The notes under the pieces: model-generated | Told to the model about the DNA's origin: nothing | Databases searched by the model: none | What the model saw: only the letters and a program-made list of their open reading frames with translations | NCBI GenBank assembly: GCA_028023455.1 | Contig: JAQFVV010000317.1 | Location: 751,501-815,500, forward strand | Direction of reading: 5' to 3' | Source of the DNA: Epiperipatus broadwayi | Taxonomy: Eukaryota; Onychophora; Udeonychophora; Euonychophora; Peripatidae | Length of the DNA stretch: 64,000 nucleotides | Position numbers and translations under genes: made by a program | In this document: positions 48,401-61,345 of the stretch, piece after piece | How positions within the stretch are numbered: position 1 is the stretch's first letter | How the letters are laid out: every line of letters starts with the position of its first letter

Positions 48401-50059
48401 CCACAGTTTTTTTTTTGGGGGGATGCTCTTGGAAAAATCTATGTTCTGCAGTAGACTAGTTAAAGATTTTTTTTTATTTTTAAGAGGGCTTTTTCACTTT
48501 TCTACTATTTGTTTATTTTTGACTTAAAAGTTTTAATATTATTATAATTATTTATGGCATTAATGTTTAATTTCATTGTTGATTTATGGATATAAAATTG
48601 TTTAAAAAGTTATTTTGTCCATATAGTGCCAATCTCCACTTTCCGTAATTGAATTTCACAGATAAATAAATTTGAAAAAATTACCAAATATTTTTATGGA
48701 AATTAATAGAAATTATTTTCCCATATATATATTATTATTATTTAATCGTGAATTTTATAAATTATGACAAAAATAATGAAATAATGGTTAACTTCAATAA
48801 TAATAATAATAAAACATTTTGTGGTCCTTTCAATTAGAAAATATGTAAATAATAATAAAGTTTGACAAAATACACAATCAAATCAACTATCCTTTGGTTC
48901 ATCATCGCTATTTTTTGGAATTGTGAATGGGACATAAATCTTTTTCCCCCACAGCTGGTCTGATGTAGTGGCTGTGAATAATTAGAGAGAATGAAAAGAA
49001 AGGAGGATAGTTTCTGAGGAAACTCAGTATTGTTCCTTCCAGATTCCTGTTTGAAAACTTTTTGCTTTGAAAAACTATGTTGCTGGTAGAACCAGTGAAA
49101 CTCTTTTCCTCCTCTTTTATAACAACTTCCTATTCTTTTGTATTTGGAAGGAAGACTTGTAATGCATATTTCTAATCTGATGGAAGTGAAGGAGTAGGAG
49201 GTACTTTTGATTCCTATTAATTTTCTAAAAAACGTATTTTTCCTGTTTATGGGTAAGAAGAATTAAATTATTGTAGAAAATATATTTAAAAATATATGTG
49301 AGACCGTAACTAATACGTTCAAATGTAATTTACTTAAGTGTTGTAAAAGCACGCACACACACACATGAAATATTGGCTTCAAATCTGATTTATACAAGAA
49401 TTGGTTGGAGATGTTTGGTAATCTAATTTTAAAAATATCTGTTCAACACAGATATGATTATAGATTTGAATTCCGAGGTCTGTTATAAAATATTCATGAC
49501 GAATTCTCTATTTTTGTATCAAAATAGAAAATGAAAGTAATTTTAAGTAACCACTGCAAGCAGAAAGATTTATTCACAAACGTTGACGGATTGCGGAGGA
49601 ATAGATATGGCTTACCAGAAAGATTGTCGTCTGACAGCTAAAGATAATTTTATTGTTATTGTTGTTTTTCATTTCCATAGTCTTCCAATTATGAATAGCT
49701 ATTTATTTATATACAGATCTTTTTGAGATAAATTGATAGCATCGATTAGTGGCATATAAGATATTATTCATACAAAAGTAGAAAGATGAAAATTAAGAAA
49801 AAATAAGTATTAAAACACTTCATGTTCTTAATCTTCAGAAATACTCCCTGAATTTAAATTAGTACTTGTTTTTAAAATACTAATAAATTTTGAAGATGTT
49901 TCAGACTTGAATAAAATTAGTAAGAAGATAAGTAATACATTATAAAGAAGTGCAAAAAAAGATAACTGGTACAAAAAAAAAAAAATACCAATAAATTTCC
50001 TATTGAAACAAGCCAATGTATTTAGAAAAAAAGAAGGATGAAAATATTTTTAAATAATC
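45479..50059. other. AT-rich intergenic DNA, no protein gene seen
   Basis: Homopolymer tracts, AT-rich frames without domains (for example 49828-50016) and one tRNA-like relic (48170-48240). No inverted repeat or coding signature found. Confidence 0.55.
48170..48240 (+). repeat. tRNA-like relic
   Basis: A D-arm-like AATGGGTAGCAC, an anticodon-arm-like region and a B-box-like GGTTTAAATCC (48215-48225) sit at tRNA spacing. Pairing is incomplete and there is no terminator. Probably a degraded tRNA-derived SINE. Confidence 0.3.
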
Positions 50060-50843
50060 CATAAACGAGAATTGAATATCTAGAATTTTGTAAAATGGTA
50101 TGAAAAGGAGCTAATAATGATAGAAGAAAATAAAAGTCTCAAATGTGCAAAACAAAATCTTGACATTCATGTGAAGTTATTTTTGCAATAAGAAGGATGA
50201 AATTATTACTATAGAAATAACATCGTTAAATGTGAGAAGTTCTATAAAGAACTATATAGTAGTCAATAAGAATAAAACAAATTTCCCCTACAATTTTTAC
50301 ATCTTCAGAATTTTTCAGCAATTTAAATGATGAAGTGAGACATATAATTAAATCTATGAAGATGGAAAAAATCCAGAAAATGATGAAATTATAATCAATA
50401 TTTTAAAAGATAGTTGTTGGCAAAGTTATGTACCAAATGTCTGAATGATAAAGATTTACAAGATGATTGGAAGAATGATGTAGGAATATTGATATTTTAA
50501 AAAGATGATTAAAAAAATATTAGAAATTGCAGACCTATTAGTCTTTTATCAGTGCTATACAAAATCTTTATTAAGATAATTACAAGTCATCTGTGGCAAA
50601 CTTTGAGGTGGATTTAAAAGAGATTTTAACAAAGTAATATCCAAGTATTGGGAGAAGCTTTAGAAGGAATCAGTGAATGTAAATTGTGATTATGCTTTTG
50701 ATTTACAGATTATGAAAAAACATTTGATTTTTTAAACATTTCTGCTGTGATTAAAACATTGGATGATCAAGATATAGACCTGGAATATTGTTGTTTTCTG
50801 ATGAATATTTATAATATATGAATTTTTTGTAATATGTGAAATT

Positions 50844-51061
50844 TACAGGCTTTTTCATACCTGCATTTTAATATGTAATATATAGGAAGTTTGAACTCAG
50901 ATTTTCACATGACCTTCAACTATCTACACCATCTCATACTGCTGACACATTTGATCACACAATGTCAAAAAGATAATCACCAATATATGTATTTCGTGCT
51001 AAGCCAGCACTCGTCAGTTGGTCCAGATTATCATCTCCACACATATATACAATCAATGCTC
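50844..51061 (-). mobile_element. Hammerhead-SINE family 1, solitary copy (locus 2)
   Basis: On the - strand it reads from GAGCATTGATTGTATATATG through the hammerhead motif, an A-box-like TTGATC region, B-box-like TGAGTTCAAACTTCC and a 3' tail ending AGCCTGTA. It splits the RTE relic, so it inserted later. Length of about 218 bp is close to the other solitary copy at 62087-62315. Both start at the same internal sequence (GAGCA(C/T)TGATT or GAGCACTTAT), which suggests a real 5' end or a preferred truncation point. Confidence 0.75.
50971..51036 (-). ncRNA. Hammerhead ribozyme, family 1, best-preserved copy
   Basis: On the - strand all conserved elements are intact. Stem I is ACCAA/TTGGT, with outer helices AATC/GATT and AGAT/ATCT separated by three-base bulges. 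The core CTGACGA (51017-51011) fits CUGANGA. Stem II is GTGCT/AGCAC with loop GGCTT and the preferred G-C pair next to the core. GAAA follows. Stem III is ATA/TAT closed by CA, giving an AUA cleavage triplet. This meets the known consensus for a type I hammerhead with a short stem III. The bulges in stem I and the stem II loop are where activity-enhancing tertiary contacts form in natural hammerheads. Confidence 0.82.
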
Positions 51062-51850
51062 TTGAAAATGTAACAACAATGTATAGTAATACTAATATTG
51101 AGAAGAATGTGTGTTACGAGTGGATTCTATATCTCCAAAACTTTTTCAGAAGTTTTATTAAATATATTTTGTGGACTAAAATGGAAAGAAAATAAAAGAT
51201 TGATAATTATAAATTAAATGAAGTAGCAAGTACAAATATCTTGGTCAAATTATTAATACAAATGGAAACATAATGAGTGAACTTAATTATAAAATTAAAC
51301 TTGGATGGAGTATTTTTAGTGAAAATAACTTAATATTAAAGGAAATATTTCTGTGTTTCAAAAGGAAAGTTTTTAGTAAATGTATTTACCAGTTGTTACT
51401 TATGGATCTGAAACTTGGACATTTAAGAGGAGAAATTCAAAGACCTACTCAATGAAATATGGGGAGATTTATGATCAGATTGACAAAAAGAGGTCAAAAA
51501 TAAAATATGCAATTGAAATAATAAGCAGATATCATTGACAAAATTGAAAGAATTGGGAAACTAAAATACAGCTTATCTGGACATGTTGCTAGAAAAAATG
51601 ATAATATATTTATAATTAAATGTTAACCTAGATCCCAAGAGATTATAATAGACCTAGAAAAAGACCACATTTGAAATGGATGAATGAAATAAGAAAGTTT
51701 TCTGGTGATTGTGTAATAGAGGGGATAGAGATCAGAGAAACTGTGCTAAACTTGGAGAAATATTCATCCAACAGCGTATTAATAATGATTGAAAATGGTG
51801 ATGAGTTAGCAGTATGCCAACAACATGAAAAATTTGTTTTCTTCAGGTAA

Positions 51851-52733
51851 AAAAAACATCCACCACAAAAATATAAAAAAATAGAGAGACAGCTACTAAA
51901 TAATATATTCTAAATGCATTTTCGGTCTTTATCTCCCTTTTCAAAGACAACAGTTATAATTTTTTTTTTTAAAAAAAGGATATATTTCAAATCTCCAAAT
52001 AGAATTTATGAAATTATCACCTTAATTGTGCATATTTCAAACTGTACTTAATTTAATGTTATTAGACTTTCTATTTATCACAAAGTTATAATTACTAATA
52101 AACCAAGTCTCTTTAAATTTGCATTTCCTATCATTATGTTCACTGCAAACCATTTTTATCTCTCTAGTATTAAAGTCATGATCCAAGAACACTGATGACA
52201 TTGAATTGTAACAATGTAGATGCTATTTAAGTCTTACATAATGTTTTCTCGGGTTACACTGTTGTAAACGTAATGGTAATTTTGCTGCTGATACTTAATT
52301 AAATAAACAATACAAGAATGTTTCATAGGATCAATTTTATCTTTAATATTATTAATCAAATGGTTTAATATAATAGGTAAATGAAAACATACATTTCATT
52401 TTTTTATTTCACAGTTTCTTCATTTTTTTTTTTTAGAAATGGAAGATATGTAAAAAAAAAGGCCATCCACAGTTTATTATTCATAATGTGATTTTTATTA
52501 AATCTTTATCACAAATATGCTTAATATGTTTAAATAATGCATATTTGTTGTAATCCATCCTTATTAGTTTGGGCTTATACTTGTAAATATCTTTTTTTAT
52601 ATAAATTCATATCTATACAAATAATGGTTCATGTGCAGAAAAGTTTTGAAATCTGCATATTTATATCCTGGATAAATAAAAGAGTTCGGATTGATATAGT
52701 TTTTAACAATAATAGGTTCAGATATTTATTGTA
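51851..52733. other. AT-rich intergenic DNA, no gene seen
   Basis: No supportable feature. The frame at 52537-52833 runs into the pogo-like element and is not a gene. Confidence 0.5.
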
Positions 52734-53743
52734 CACCTGGGTCTCGTTTTATGCGGATTATTTTAATGCGATTTTAAAGTTATGTGATTCATGTTTCTTC
52801 TTAATATTTTTCGTATTTCACTATATTTATTAGATATCAAGAAATTTAAATTATTAATAACTTATTTTGATTTGAAATACTTTTTTTTTTTTTCAAAAAC
52901 ATAATGTTATATTAGCAGCTAACATGAATATGGCCTGAAGCTATATTTAGAATAAATAACCTACTTAATACTAATGAGTAAATAATAATAATAGATTTAT
53001 ACTTACATATAAAAATATTGCAATAAATATTTAAAAAATTTAAACTTTTAAAATGTATTTTGCTAGGTATAATAGAAATAAATAATCTAGGTTTTTAAAA
53101 TAAAGAACGAAGATTTTATTGATTTTATAAACTGAAAATAATATTTTTAATGATAATGTATAATCTTTTTGTTTTGATTGTGATCCTCATTTATTTCAGT
53201 AGTTAACAACAGAAAACCATTAACACAGCACAAGACTGAAATTGGCATTATTTGTGTAAATATGATGGATCAGAATATGGTAAAATTTAGAGTGGGGAAT
53301 GGAAAATAAAGTGGCTAATAAGTTTCTCTGGGCATAATTGCTGAGAGATTCTTGACTTTGTTCAAGAAGAAGCTACATCACATTGACGAATCTGATTTCT
53401 TAACAGTTTACAAATGAACCGCACATTCGAAAATTAGCGATAATGATTAAAATATTTATGAAAAAATGTCTAATTAAATACTGTAGTTAATAAAAAAAAG
53501 TAAAAAAAGTTTGTCTTGTACCAATTTTTTTTCAAATATTTGATATTTTTTATTAGTCATACTTTATTTCCTTATTTTTTTAATGTGAATTTTAAAGTAA
53601 TTTTTCCTTGTTGCTTTGCTTTTATGCAAATTCTGAAAATTACAGACTCTATCTCCCATTATTCAAGGTAAGTTAAGTCTATTTTTGTGTTTAATGCAGG
53701 TTTTCTGTGGAACCTATCTACCGCATAAAACGAGACCCAGGTG
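52734..53743. mobile_element. pogo/Tigger-like (Tc1-mariner superfamily) non-autonomous element
   Basis: Perfect 23-bp terminal inverted repeats, starting CACCTGGGTCTCG and ending in TTTTATGCGG, lie at 52734-52756 and 53721-53743. Both are flanked by TA, the Tc1-mariner target duplication. The CTCGTTTTAT-GCG terminus resembles the ends of pogo/Tigger transposons. The 1,010-bp body has no transposase frame. It contains the dispersed repeat copy B (52815-53215), so that repeat may be the body of this family. Confidence 0.8.
52815..53215 (+). repeat. Dispersed repeat, copy B (inside pogo-like element)
   Basis: Matches 16495-16960 in the same orientation and order (TTAGATATCAAGAAAT through ATCCTCATTT). 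See copy A for shared blocks. Confidence 0.6.
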
Positions 53744-56700
53744 TATTTATTTATCTCATGATCAATTGACCAGTTTAAGAATGGATCGTCATTCACTTTA
53801 TCAAAAATATCTAAAATTATTTTCAAAGAACCACAAATAAAACATTATCAAAATATCTCATGTGTTCAGTGTTGTTATTGTCACTCAGCATAAGTTGTAC
53901 AATTTTATTCTCAATGTGAGTAACTTTCAAACTACAGATTAAAGTACTTACTGAAATTCCCATCAGCCATGATAGTTCTGTTTTATAAAATTAGCCATTG
54001 AAAAATGATAATATCTTCACTAATGGTCAGCATTCACAATAAATTCTGTCTTTTTCTCTTCAGGGTTTCTTTTTACTAAGCAAATAATGACTATTTATTA
54101 GAGGAAAAAACATGATATTCCTAACCTAGAAAACTCATTGACATTAAAAGAAGCCATTTTAAAGCCACTCTTGATTTGAATTTAAAATATAAATACACTC
54201 AAAAAATGATGTAACTGCAAATTTATCAAAATTTGGTTCATCTTATACTCTTCTAGAAATGTTTTATAGCCTCTTCATAATATGCACCTTCAAAGTCAGT
54301 CATAATATAAGTCTTAAAAGATAATATGTATATATCTGAATTAATATGGGTGGGTTACAACAAATATGCATTATTTAAACATGTTAAGTATTTTTATGAT
54401 AAATTAAGTTATATATCTTCTATTTCTACCAAAATGAAAAAAAAATTAGGTAATAAAGAATATAATGTGTGCTATATTTCATCTACTATATTAAACCATT
54501 TGATTATTAATAAAGATAAAATTTATCCTAAGGAAAATCTTTGCATTTTTTATGTAAGTTAATTCATGTCTACTATTGTGAATTCAGTACAAACATTAAG
54601 ATAAGATTTAAACAGCACATATATATTGTTACAATAAAACTAAGTTGGATCCTATGTTTTCAATTCTATTAAGACTAAAAATGATTTGTCTTTGATTGTA
54701 AATGTAAAATTAAAGAGGTTTGATTTATTAATAATAGTAACTTTGTGATGAATAGAAAGTCTGATATAATTCACTTAAGTACAGTTTGGTATATAAACAA
54801 TTAACATACAATTTCAAAACTTTCATTTAGAGATTTGATGTATATATTATTTTTGATTGTTAAAAAATTATAACTATGGCTTTTGACAATGATGCTCAGC
54901 ATTGAAAATTGATTTTGAATATTTATTATGTGTGTGTGTGTGTTATTCTTTTTCCAAAAGAAGATTGTAATATTTAGATAATAGGTTTCATGACTGAACC
55001 CTTGGTCATTGCCTTCTTGTTTAAAAATTATTCTAGCATCTCAGAATTTACAGTTACATAGCTATTAATGAAAGTAATATAGGATAGTGTTAGTAACTAA
55101 GAAATTGTCAGGATTAAAGTTTGATTCAGTTACCTTGTCTTTCATAGAAAGTTTAATCTAATTGGTAGATAGCTTCAAGTATTTTTTATGATAGAGATGG
55201 TCTTAGAATGGAAGATGATAAGTGCATGGTATTGGATCTGCTATGAGATCTAATTTGTAATTGTCCATTCTGAGCAGTGGTATCTTTAGTAATTTTATCA
55301 GTGCATATTCACCAGTGTTTAATTTAAAAATTACCATATAGATATGCAAAATATTATCAATTCTGTTAAATCATTGGATAGCATTTATATGACAATTATG
55401 AATTTTTGAACATATGAAGAGAATATATTGTATTAATCTTTTGAATAATAATACAGAAGTTTGTATGACTGATTTTAATGATACATATATTTTATTGACT
55501 TGTTTACACTTAAATAAAATGTCTTGTTTAATGAAGTTAAAATTTCTATTTATAATCTTAAAAATGGAAACTGGATTCTGATAGTGTCCTTGGGGACATT
55601 TTAAAATATCGTGATATTTTAGCTTCAAAACTAATGGATTTTTTTAAAAAAATCATTTGAAGCTCAGAAGTTGTGCAGCTTGATCTTAAGGATGCATTTA
55701 TTGTTTTTTTATAAAAAAAAATAAGTGATAAAAGTAATTACAATAATTATCATTAAATATCACTGTTATTTCATTACAGCAAATGTCCTGTCAAAGATAT
55801 TATCCAATCATACATGCAATTATGAAAGACTATGATTTATGAGAATCATGAAGTATTTTTGTTATCACATAAATGATAAGAAAAATTATGTTTAAATATA
55901 TCTTTTTGATTGAATTATTTGATTCAGTTTATCAATGTGTTTTGTTCTGTGGCAGTGTTTTAAAATGCTTGTTACCATAGAACACTCATGTTCTATTAGA
56001 GTATGAGAGAAAGTATTACTAGTGGTGAAACATTTAAGAACTTTGACATGTAAATGGTATATTCACTAGCTTCAAATATATTTTTTATTTTAGTAATAGA
56101 GGTCTTTAAACAGCTTTTAGGCAGCTTCAAAAAATTGACAATGGATTAAAAGAAAAGTTACAGCTGAAGGTTATGATATTTTTGTCAGTTGAAAAGAAGA
56201 TATCTCAAAGAAAATACTCTTCCCAGCAATTATGATGAAAGACATTGATTGTTTTGATTTTGATGTAATTTTTTTAATATTTTCAAAAGGCAAATGTCAT
56301 ATTTATTATATTCTGATAAATAATAACAGTTTAATCTTAAATTTAATGTTGAATACTTATAGCCAATGAAAACAAATAAAACTCTTACCTGTACAAGAAT
56401 TAAAGATGAATGTGATCTCAGATTTTCTAATTGTACTCCCAATTTTCTATCTTTGAATTAATAATTAATCTCACCCCTTCTTCTTTTATATAGTTACTTT
56501 TTTTAATGTTTTGGAGTTTTGATATATAATTATGCAAGTTAGTAAACTAGTCTTTATAGATAATATTCAAAATATTAACCAGTGATAGAAGAAAAATATT
56601 CAACAACTTTTGGCTTGAATATATGTCAATTCAAAAATATGGATCTATTTAATTGTTGTAATACTTTTCTTGGTAGAAGAATACTTGGCAGCTGGATTTT

Positions 56701-59501
56701 ATTCACAATATATTTTCCCCCAAAATAATGTTTCAAAACTACATTAAATGTTGCAGGAGTTAATGGGTTAAAAGTAAAAGAATATGACTACTTATAAATA
56801 AAATGATTAAGTTGGACTTCACCTGTAAATTGTAGAAACAACCTTTTGAGTTGGAAGACTAAAATTCTGTGGCAAAAATTAATATATTTTGGGCATTGAT
56901 TTTTTGGAAAAAAAAATTGTGAGATTGAAGACTAAATACATAATGGTCATTCATTTATGAAATGGATTATACATAGTAGGTCATGTTTATAAACTGAGAG
57001 TTTTACAAAAATAAGAAATAAATATTGATGGTAATGAATAAATTTAAAATTATAAATATCTTGGACAATTATTAATTTATATGACAATTTGATGTTTAAA
57101 TTAGTCTTAAACTTAAATGATGTACTTTAAACTATTTAATAAAGTGAAACAATGGCCTTCAGTCATTCAAATCCAGTGAAATCATGCTTATGCAGCTATT
57201 GAGATCTTTTACTAATTTTTTTAAGTAGCACACTTGTATACTTTTAGTTATTGATTTTTTATTTAAAAAAAAATGTAAATGAAGTCAACATAATTAAATA
57301 ATGATAAAATCAAATATTTTAGTCATGTTTCCATATTTTTGATAGATTTAGTTCTTTGAAATTTATTGTGAGATTTTTTTTTTTTTTGCAAAGTTTAGTA
57401 AGATTTATGTTTATTTTTATACAATAATTGTGTAATAATTATTAAAAATCAAAAGTATACATGATTACACTTATTTTATACTATGTTTTATTTTTAAAAA
57501 TTAAAGGTAATAATTTTTAGCATAATATTAACATAGAAATAAGAGGTTGTTAATACATCATTACTGGAATTGTGTTAGGATTTTTTGAGATAGTCTGAAA
57601 ATTGTAAAACAGTTTTAATGCACAATTTCATAGATTTTATCAAAGATTAACATTTATTTGTTTATGTTTTAGAATAAATTTGAATCACAAAAGATTTTTT
57701 ATTTATTTTCTGAAGTCATTTTTCTACTGTTGGTGGTATAAATGATGAAAGCATTTTTTATCATTTTTCAATATTTGTAAACTATCAAATCAAGTCCAGT
57801 TTATTAAATTCTGATATAGAATAACCATTTAAAATTACAGAAACTTAACAGGGAGATCAATGGACCTTATCATAGTGAAGGAGGGTTAATATTAATTATT
57901 TTTAAAAAAATTACATATTTATCCAAAAAGTATGTTTTTTTAATGATAAAATAATATAGAAACAAAGATGTATATCAGAATTAACAGACAGAATCAAATT
58001 TAAAACTACAATTTTAAAAAAATTATGTGAATGTGATAATTTAACTCTCACTTGAATATTAAGAATCCAAAAGAGGATGGTAATTCTAATAATATATTAT
58101 TAGTAAGAGAATATGTGCCTTCCTTCACTTACAATTAGTTATTTTTATTGTTCACAAATCTTTTTGGTCTACATTACAAATTTGTTTTCATGAACTTTAA
58201 AATTTATATTTTATTTATAACAATGGTTGTGCTACAATGCAGATAAAAAAAAAACATTTGAATCTCCCATTTGCATGTGTGCAGCACATATATGTGTGTC
58301 ACTGGAGAAATAAAAATATAAACTACTTAAAGATTTAAAAAAAATTCATGTATATTATTAAATATTGTTTTGAATATTTGAGAAATGAGGAAATGATAAT
58401 AATATTGTAAAGAAAGAAAGAAAAATGCTCGGTGTGCAAAAGAATTACATAGTTTTTAAAATATATATATTTAAATTTGAACCTGTTCTAGTTTGCTTTT
58501 CCTGAACTGAGTTTTAAATAAAATTCCTCACATTTCTTATTAAAACTGGATGGCAAACCTAAAAATAAGATTAAAGTTTTAGAATTGATAATATTTTAGA
58601 AATTATAATTTAAAAAAGTATAAATCAGCAATGAATTTTTCTTCTTGCTATCTTAATAAAATGTAAATAAAGAATGAGAGAAGAAGACAGGCTATTTGCA
58701 TCTCTTCTTTTGTTTATAAAAAGCACGATATAATTTATTAAAATTTGTATCCACAACATGTTTTGGAGAGAGTAAAGGAGGTTTTTTTTCAAAAAATATA
58801 TTTTTGTAATGATAGCAATGGTTATATATCCCCTACCTTGTGACTTATATGTTGTTTGAAACTCATGTTGTTTGAGCAACATCAATTTGGTATAAATATG
58901 TCAGAAACAAGAAACTAGGCAATCTTATTACTATCATTGTAATTCTAGGAGCAAACAATTGTTGATTAAAACCCTTTTTTTACCATAAGCCATATTTTAT
59001 TGACTGTTCTTCATTTATTTAAAAGAAATCCTTCTACCATGTGTCGCTAGGTAACCAAGAATTACACCAGTCAAAATGCCTGGAAAATGCAGTCAAATCC
59101 TGAAAAAACAGTTTATGCAATGCCTCTATAATGCCATAGAGGAAGAAATTGATAATGCCACATAAATGACCTAAGACCTACAAAAATTATACCATATATA
59201 ACATTGCCAGTGCTGCTGTATTTACTCTGTCTAACATCACCAGTGTTCAAGCAGAAGATCATCATTGGAAAAACTAAGGAAGACAACAGTAAAATATTAA
59301 AAAAACATTACCAAATAAAAACATGATTAGTGACTGATTCAATATATGTAATGTGATAAGATCGTATCATTAAAAGTACTTACTATAAGTCCTTAAACTT
59401 GAACCCTAGCTTAAAATATTTTTTGTTACTATAATATTTTTGTATATGTTTTGATAGTTGTAACTATATATGCAACCATTTTATTTATTCATTATTAAAA
59501 A
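53744..59501. other. AT-rich intergenic DNA, no gene seen
   Basis: Nearly 6 kb of A/T-rich sequence with a short (TG)n at about 54929-54944. The frames at 54326-54562, 55371-55628, 56230-56442 and 58625-58885 have no recognisable domain. A slightly less AT-rich block at 59030-59290 could not be assigned. Confidence 0.55.
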
Positions 59502-59940
59502 TGTAGGGCATTTGAACACAAACTTTCAAGCATTCTTCAACTATCCACACTCTCATACCACTGATACACATGACCGCATACATGTAGAAGAGATAAATAA
59601 TCACCAATATATATATTTTGAGCTATACCAGCACTCATCATTTGGTCCAGATCATCATCTACCATAGGCTTCAATCTTCTCCAACTCTTCAACTATCCAT
59701 ACCATTGAAAATCTGATGATAGAATGCCCAAATCTCATGCTGATGCCTATATATTTAAATGGATAAGGTCCTATACATGAGGGGTCAGAGCGACTTGAAG
59801 TCAACATGAGCATAACAATAATATTGGCATCAGCATGGGATTATCTTTTCTATGTGTGTGTGGTCATGTGTATCAGTGGTATAAGATAATGTGGATAGTT
59901 GAAGGGTGCTTTAAAGTCTGTGTTCAAATCCCCTATATTT
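59502..59940. mobile_element. Hammerhead-SINE family 1, inverted compound copy (locus 3)
   Basis: The left arm is a - strand copy with a degraded hammerhead (59591-59660). The core CATGAGGGGTCAGAGCGAC (about 59775) follows, then a + strand arm ending in B-box-like TGTTCAAATCCCC. The right arm has lost the hammerhead: sequence jumps from GGCATCAGCATGGG to ATTATCTTTTC. The small palindrome CTCATGCTGATGCC/GGCATCAGCATGGG lies at the inner junctions. Confidence 0.7.
59591..59660 (-). ncRNA. Hammerhead ribozyme-like motif, family 1, copy 4 (degraded)
   Basis: On the - strand ACCAA is followed by ATGATGA (C3 changed to A), then GTGCT/AGCTC, AAAA (G12 changed to A), TATATATA and TTGGT. Both changed core bases are essential in known hammerheads, so inactive. 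Confidence 0.55.
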
Positions 59941-60390
59941 ACAATTAAGCTCCATGTATAAGAAGAATGCCTGTATCTCAAATATTATTCATTATTAATA
60001 ATTTTTTTTTTTTATTAATCCATTCAGTTTGTTTGTAACTCAATCCAAATATATTCTTTTTACATACATATGCTAGTTAATAACCTCAGTCTTTTGAAAA
60101 CATGCAATTCATCAGGGGACATGCTGGGATAGCAGTAATAATTGATGATCATCATTCCTTTAAAAACGTTTTCCAAAAATAAACTTTCTCTTAGGATGTT
60201 TGTCACCTTTGTGTTTCTTTTTATTGAAATTGAAAAACAAATAAATTATTTTTGTGAATACTTGCATTTTTAAATAATAAATCATCATCATCACATTGGT
60301 TAATATTATATATTTGAATTTTATTAACTATTTAACTTATATATTTGAACAAAAGTTTACGGTTCATATCTTGAAGATCTCATTCTATAT

Positions 60391-61345
60391 ATGTGTATGT
60401 CTTTGATTGTAAGACAAGGTGACTCCATATCTCCAAAACTTTTTACAGCAGTGCTGCAACAAATATTTTGTGGATTAAAATGGGAAACTAAAGGAGTGAA
60501 AGTAAATGGAGATTATTTAAGTCATTTAGATGTTGCAGATGATGTATTTGTTTTTGCAAATAATGCTTCAGAGCTGCAGGAAATGTTGCAGGAATTATCA
60601 GATGAAAGTAGGACTAAAGATAAATGTTAAAAAGACTAATATTGAATCGATTTGCTCAAAATATGAAAATAAAGATTGATTATGATGAATTAGAAGTTAA
60701 CAGTTACAAATACCTGGGTCAGATTATTAATACAGATGGAAACATAATGGATGAAATTAATCATAGAATTAAACTTGGTTGGAGTGCTTTTGGTAGAAAT
60801 AACTTGATACTAAAAGGAAATATGCCTGTGTGTTTGAAAAGGAAGGTATTTAACAAAGGTGTTTTGCCAGTTCTTACTTATGGATCTGAGACTTGGATAC
60901 TTAATAGAAGAGCAATACAGAGACTTCAGATCACTCGAAGAAGTATGGAGAGATGCATGCTGGGAGTAACAAGAAGAGATCGAAAACGCAATATACGAAT
61001 AAGAGAACAAACAGGTGTTACTGACCTCATTGAAAAATTAAAAGGTTGAAGTGGAGTTGGGTTGGACATATTGCTAGAAGAGATGATAATAAGATGAACA
61101 ATTGAAGTGGAGTTGGGTTGGACATATTGGTAGAAGAGATGATAATAAGATGAACAATTGAAGTCTTAAACCAGATTCCAAGAGATTGTAAGAGACCCAG
61201 AAAAAGATCATATTTGAGATGGATGGATGACGTGAGAAAGTATGCAGGGGTGATGCGAAGAAGAGAAGCTAAAGATCGGAGAAGTTGGATTTAACTTGGA
61301 GAGACCATCATCCTGCAGTGGATTGATAATGGTTGATGATGATAT
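60391..61345 (+). pseudogene. RTE reverse transcriptase C-terminal half, frameshifted
   Basis: Frame 60391-60630 carries VRQGDSISPKLFTAVLQQIF and HLDVADDVFVFAN. The catalytic A-D-D is kept, but the preceding aromatic residue is Val. A frameshift at about 60625 leads to 60624-61049. That frame has NSYKYLGQIINTDGNIMDEI, HRIKLGWSAFGRNNLILKGN, LTYGSETWILNRR and RRSMERCMLGVTRRDRKRNI, all typical of the RTE post-RT region. A tandem 56-bp duplication then breaks the frame, and residues like RPRKRSYLRWMDDVRK can be read beyond it. Neither polymerase nor endonuclease activity is possible. Confidence 0.85.
61046..61157 (+). repeat. 56-bp tandem duplication in RTE copy 2
   Basis: Two adjacent 56-base copies (starting TTGAAGTGGAGTTGGG at 61046 and 61102) differ by one base. 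The length is not a multiple of three, so it disrupts the frame. It looks post-insertional and recent. Confidence 0.9.

Larger units (their letters stand above)
50060..51850 (+). mobile_element. RTE-clade LINE relic, copy 1, interrupted by a hammerhead SINE
   Basis: Heavily decayed reverse transcriptase fragments can be followed on the + strand in order. EVRHIIKSMK comes first (about 50332-50360). YRNCRPISLLSVLYKIFIKI follows at about 50520-50580, then DYEKTFDFLNISAVIKTLDD at about 50700-50770. After the inserted SINE (50844-51061) come ISPKLF-like sequence, LNYKIKLGWSIFSENNLILK (51285-51345) and KRKVFSKC. It parallels the second copy at 60391-61345. No start is definable and the 5' boundary is approximate. 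Stops and shifts are too many for activity. Confidence 0.75.

Noticed and set aside
52537-52833. Open frame of 98 codons
   Set aside because: It crosses the left terminal inverted repeat of the pogo-like element and runs into the dispersed repeat, so it is not a gene.
59675-59720. CTGATGA word in the family-1 core considered as another hammerhead
   Set aside because: No stem II or GAAA follows. It is part of the conserved core sequence (CATCAGATTTTCAATG in the other orientation).
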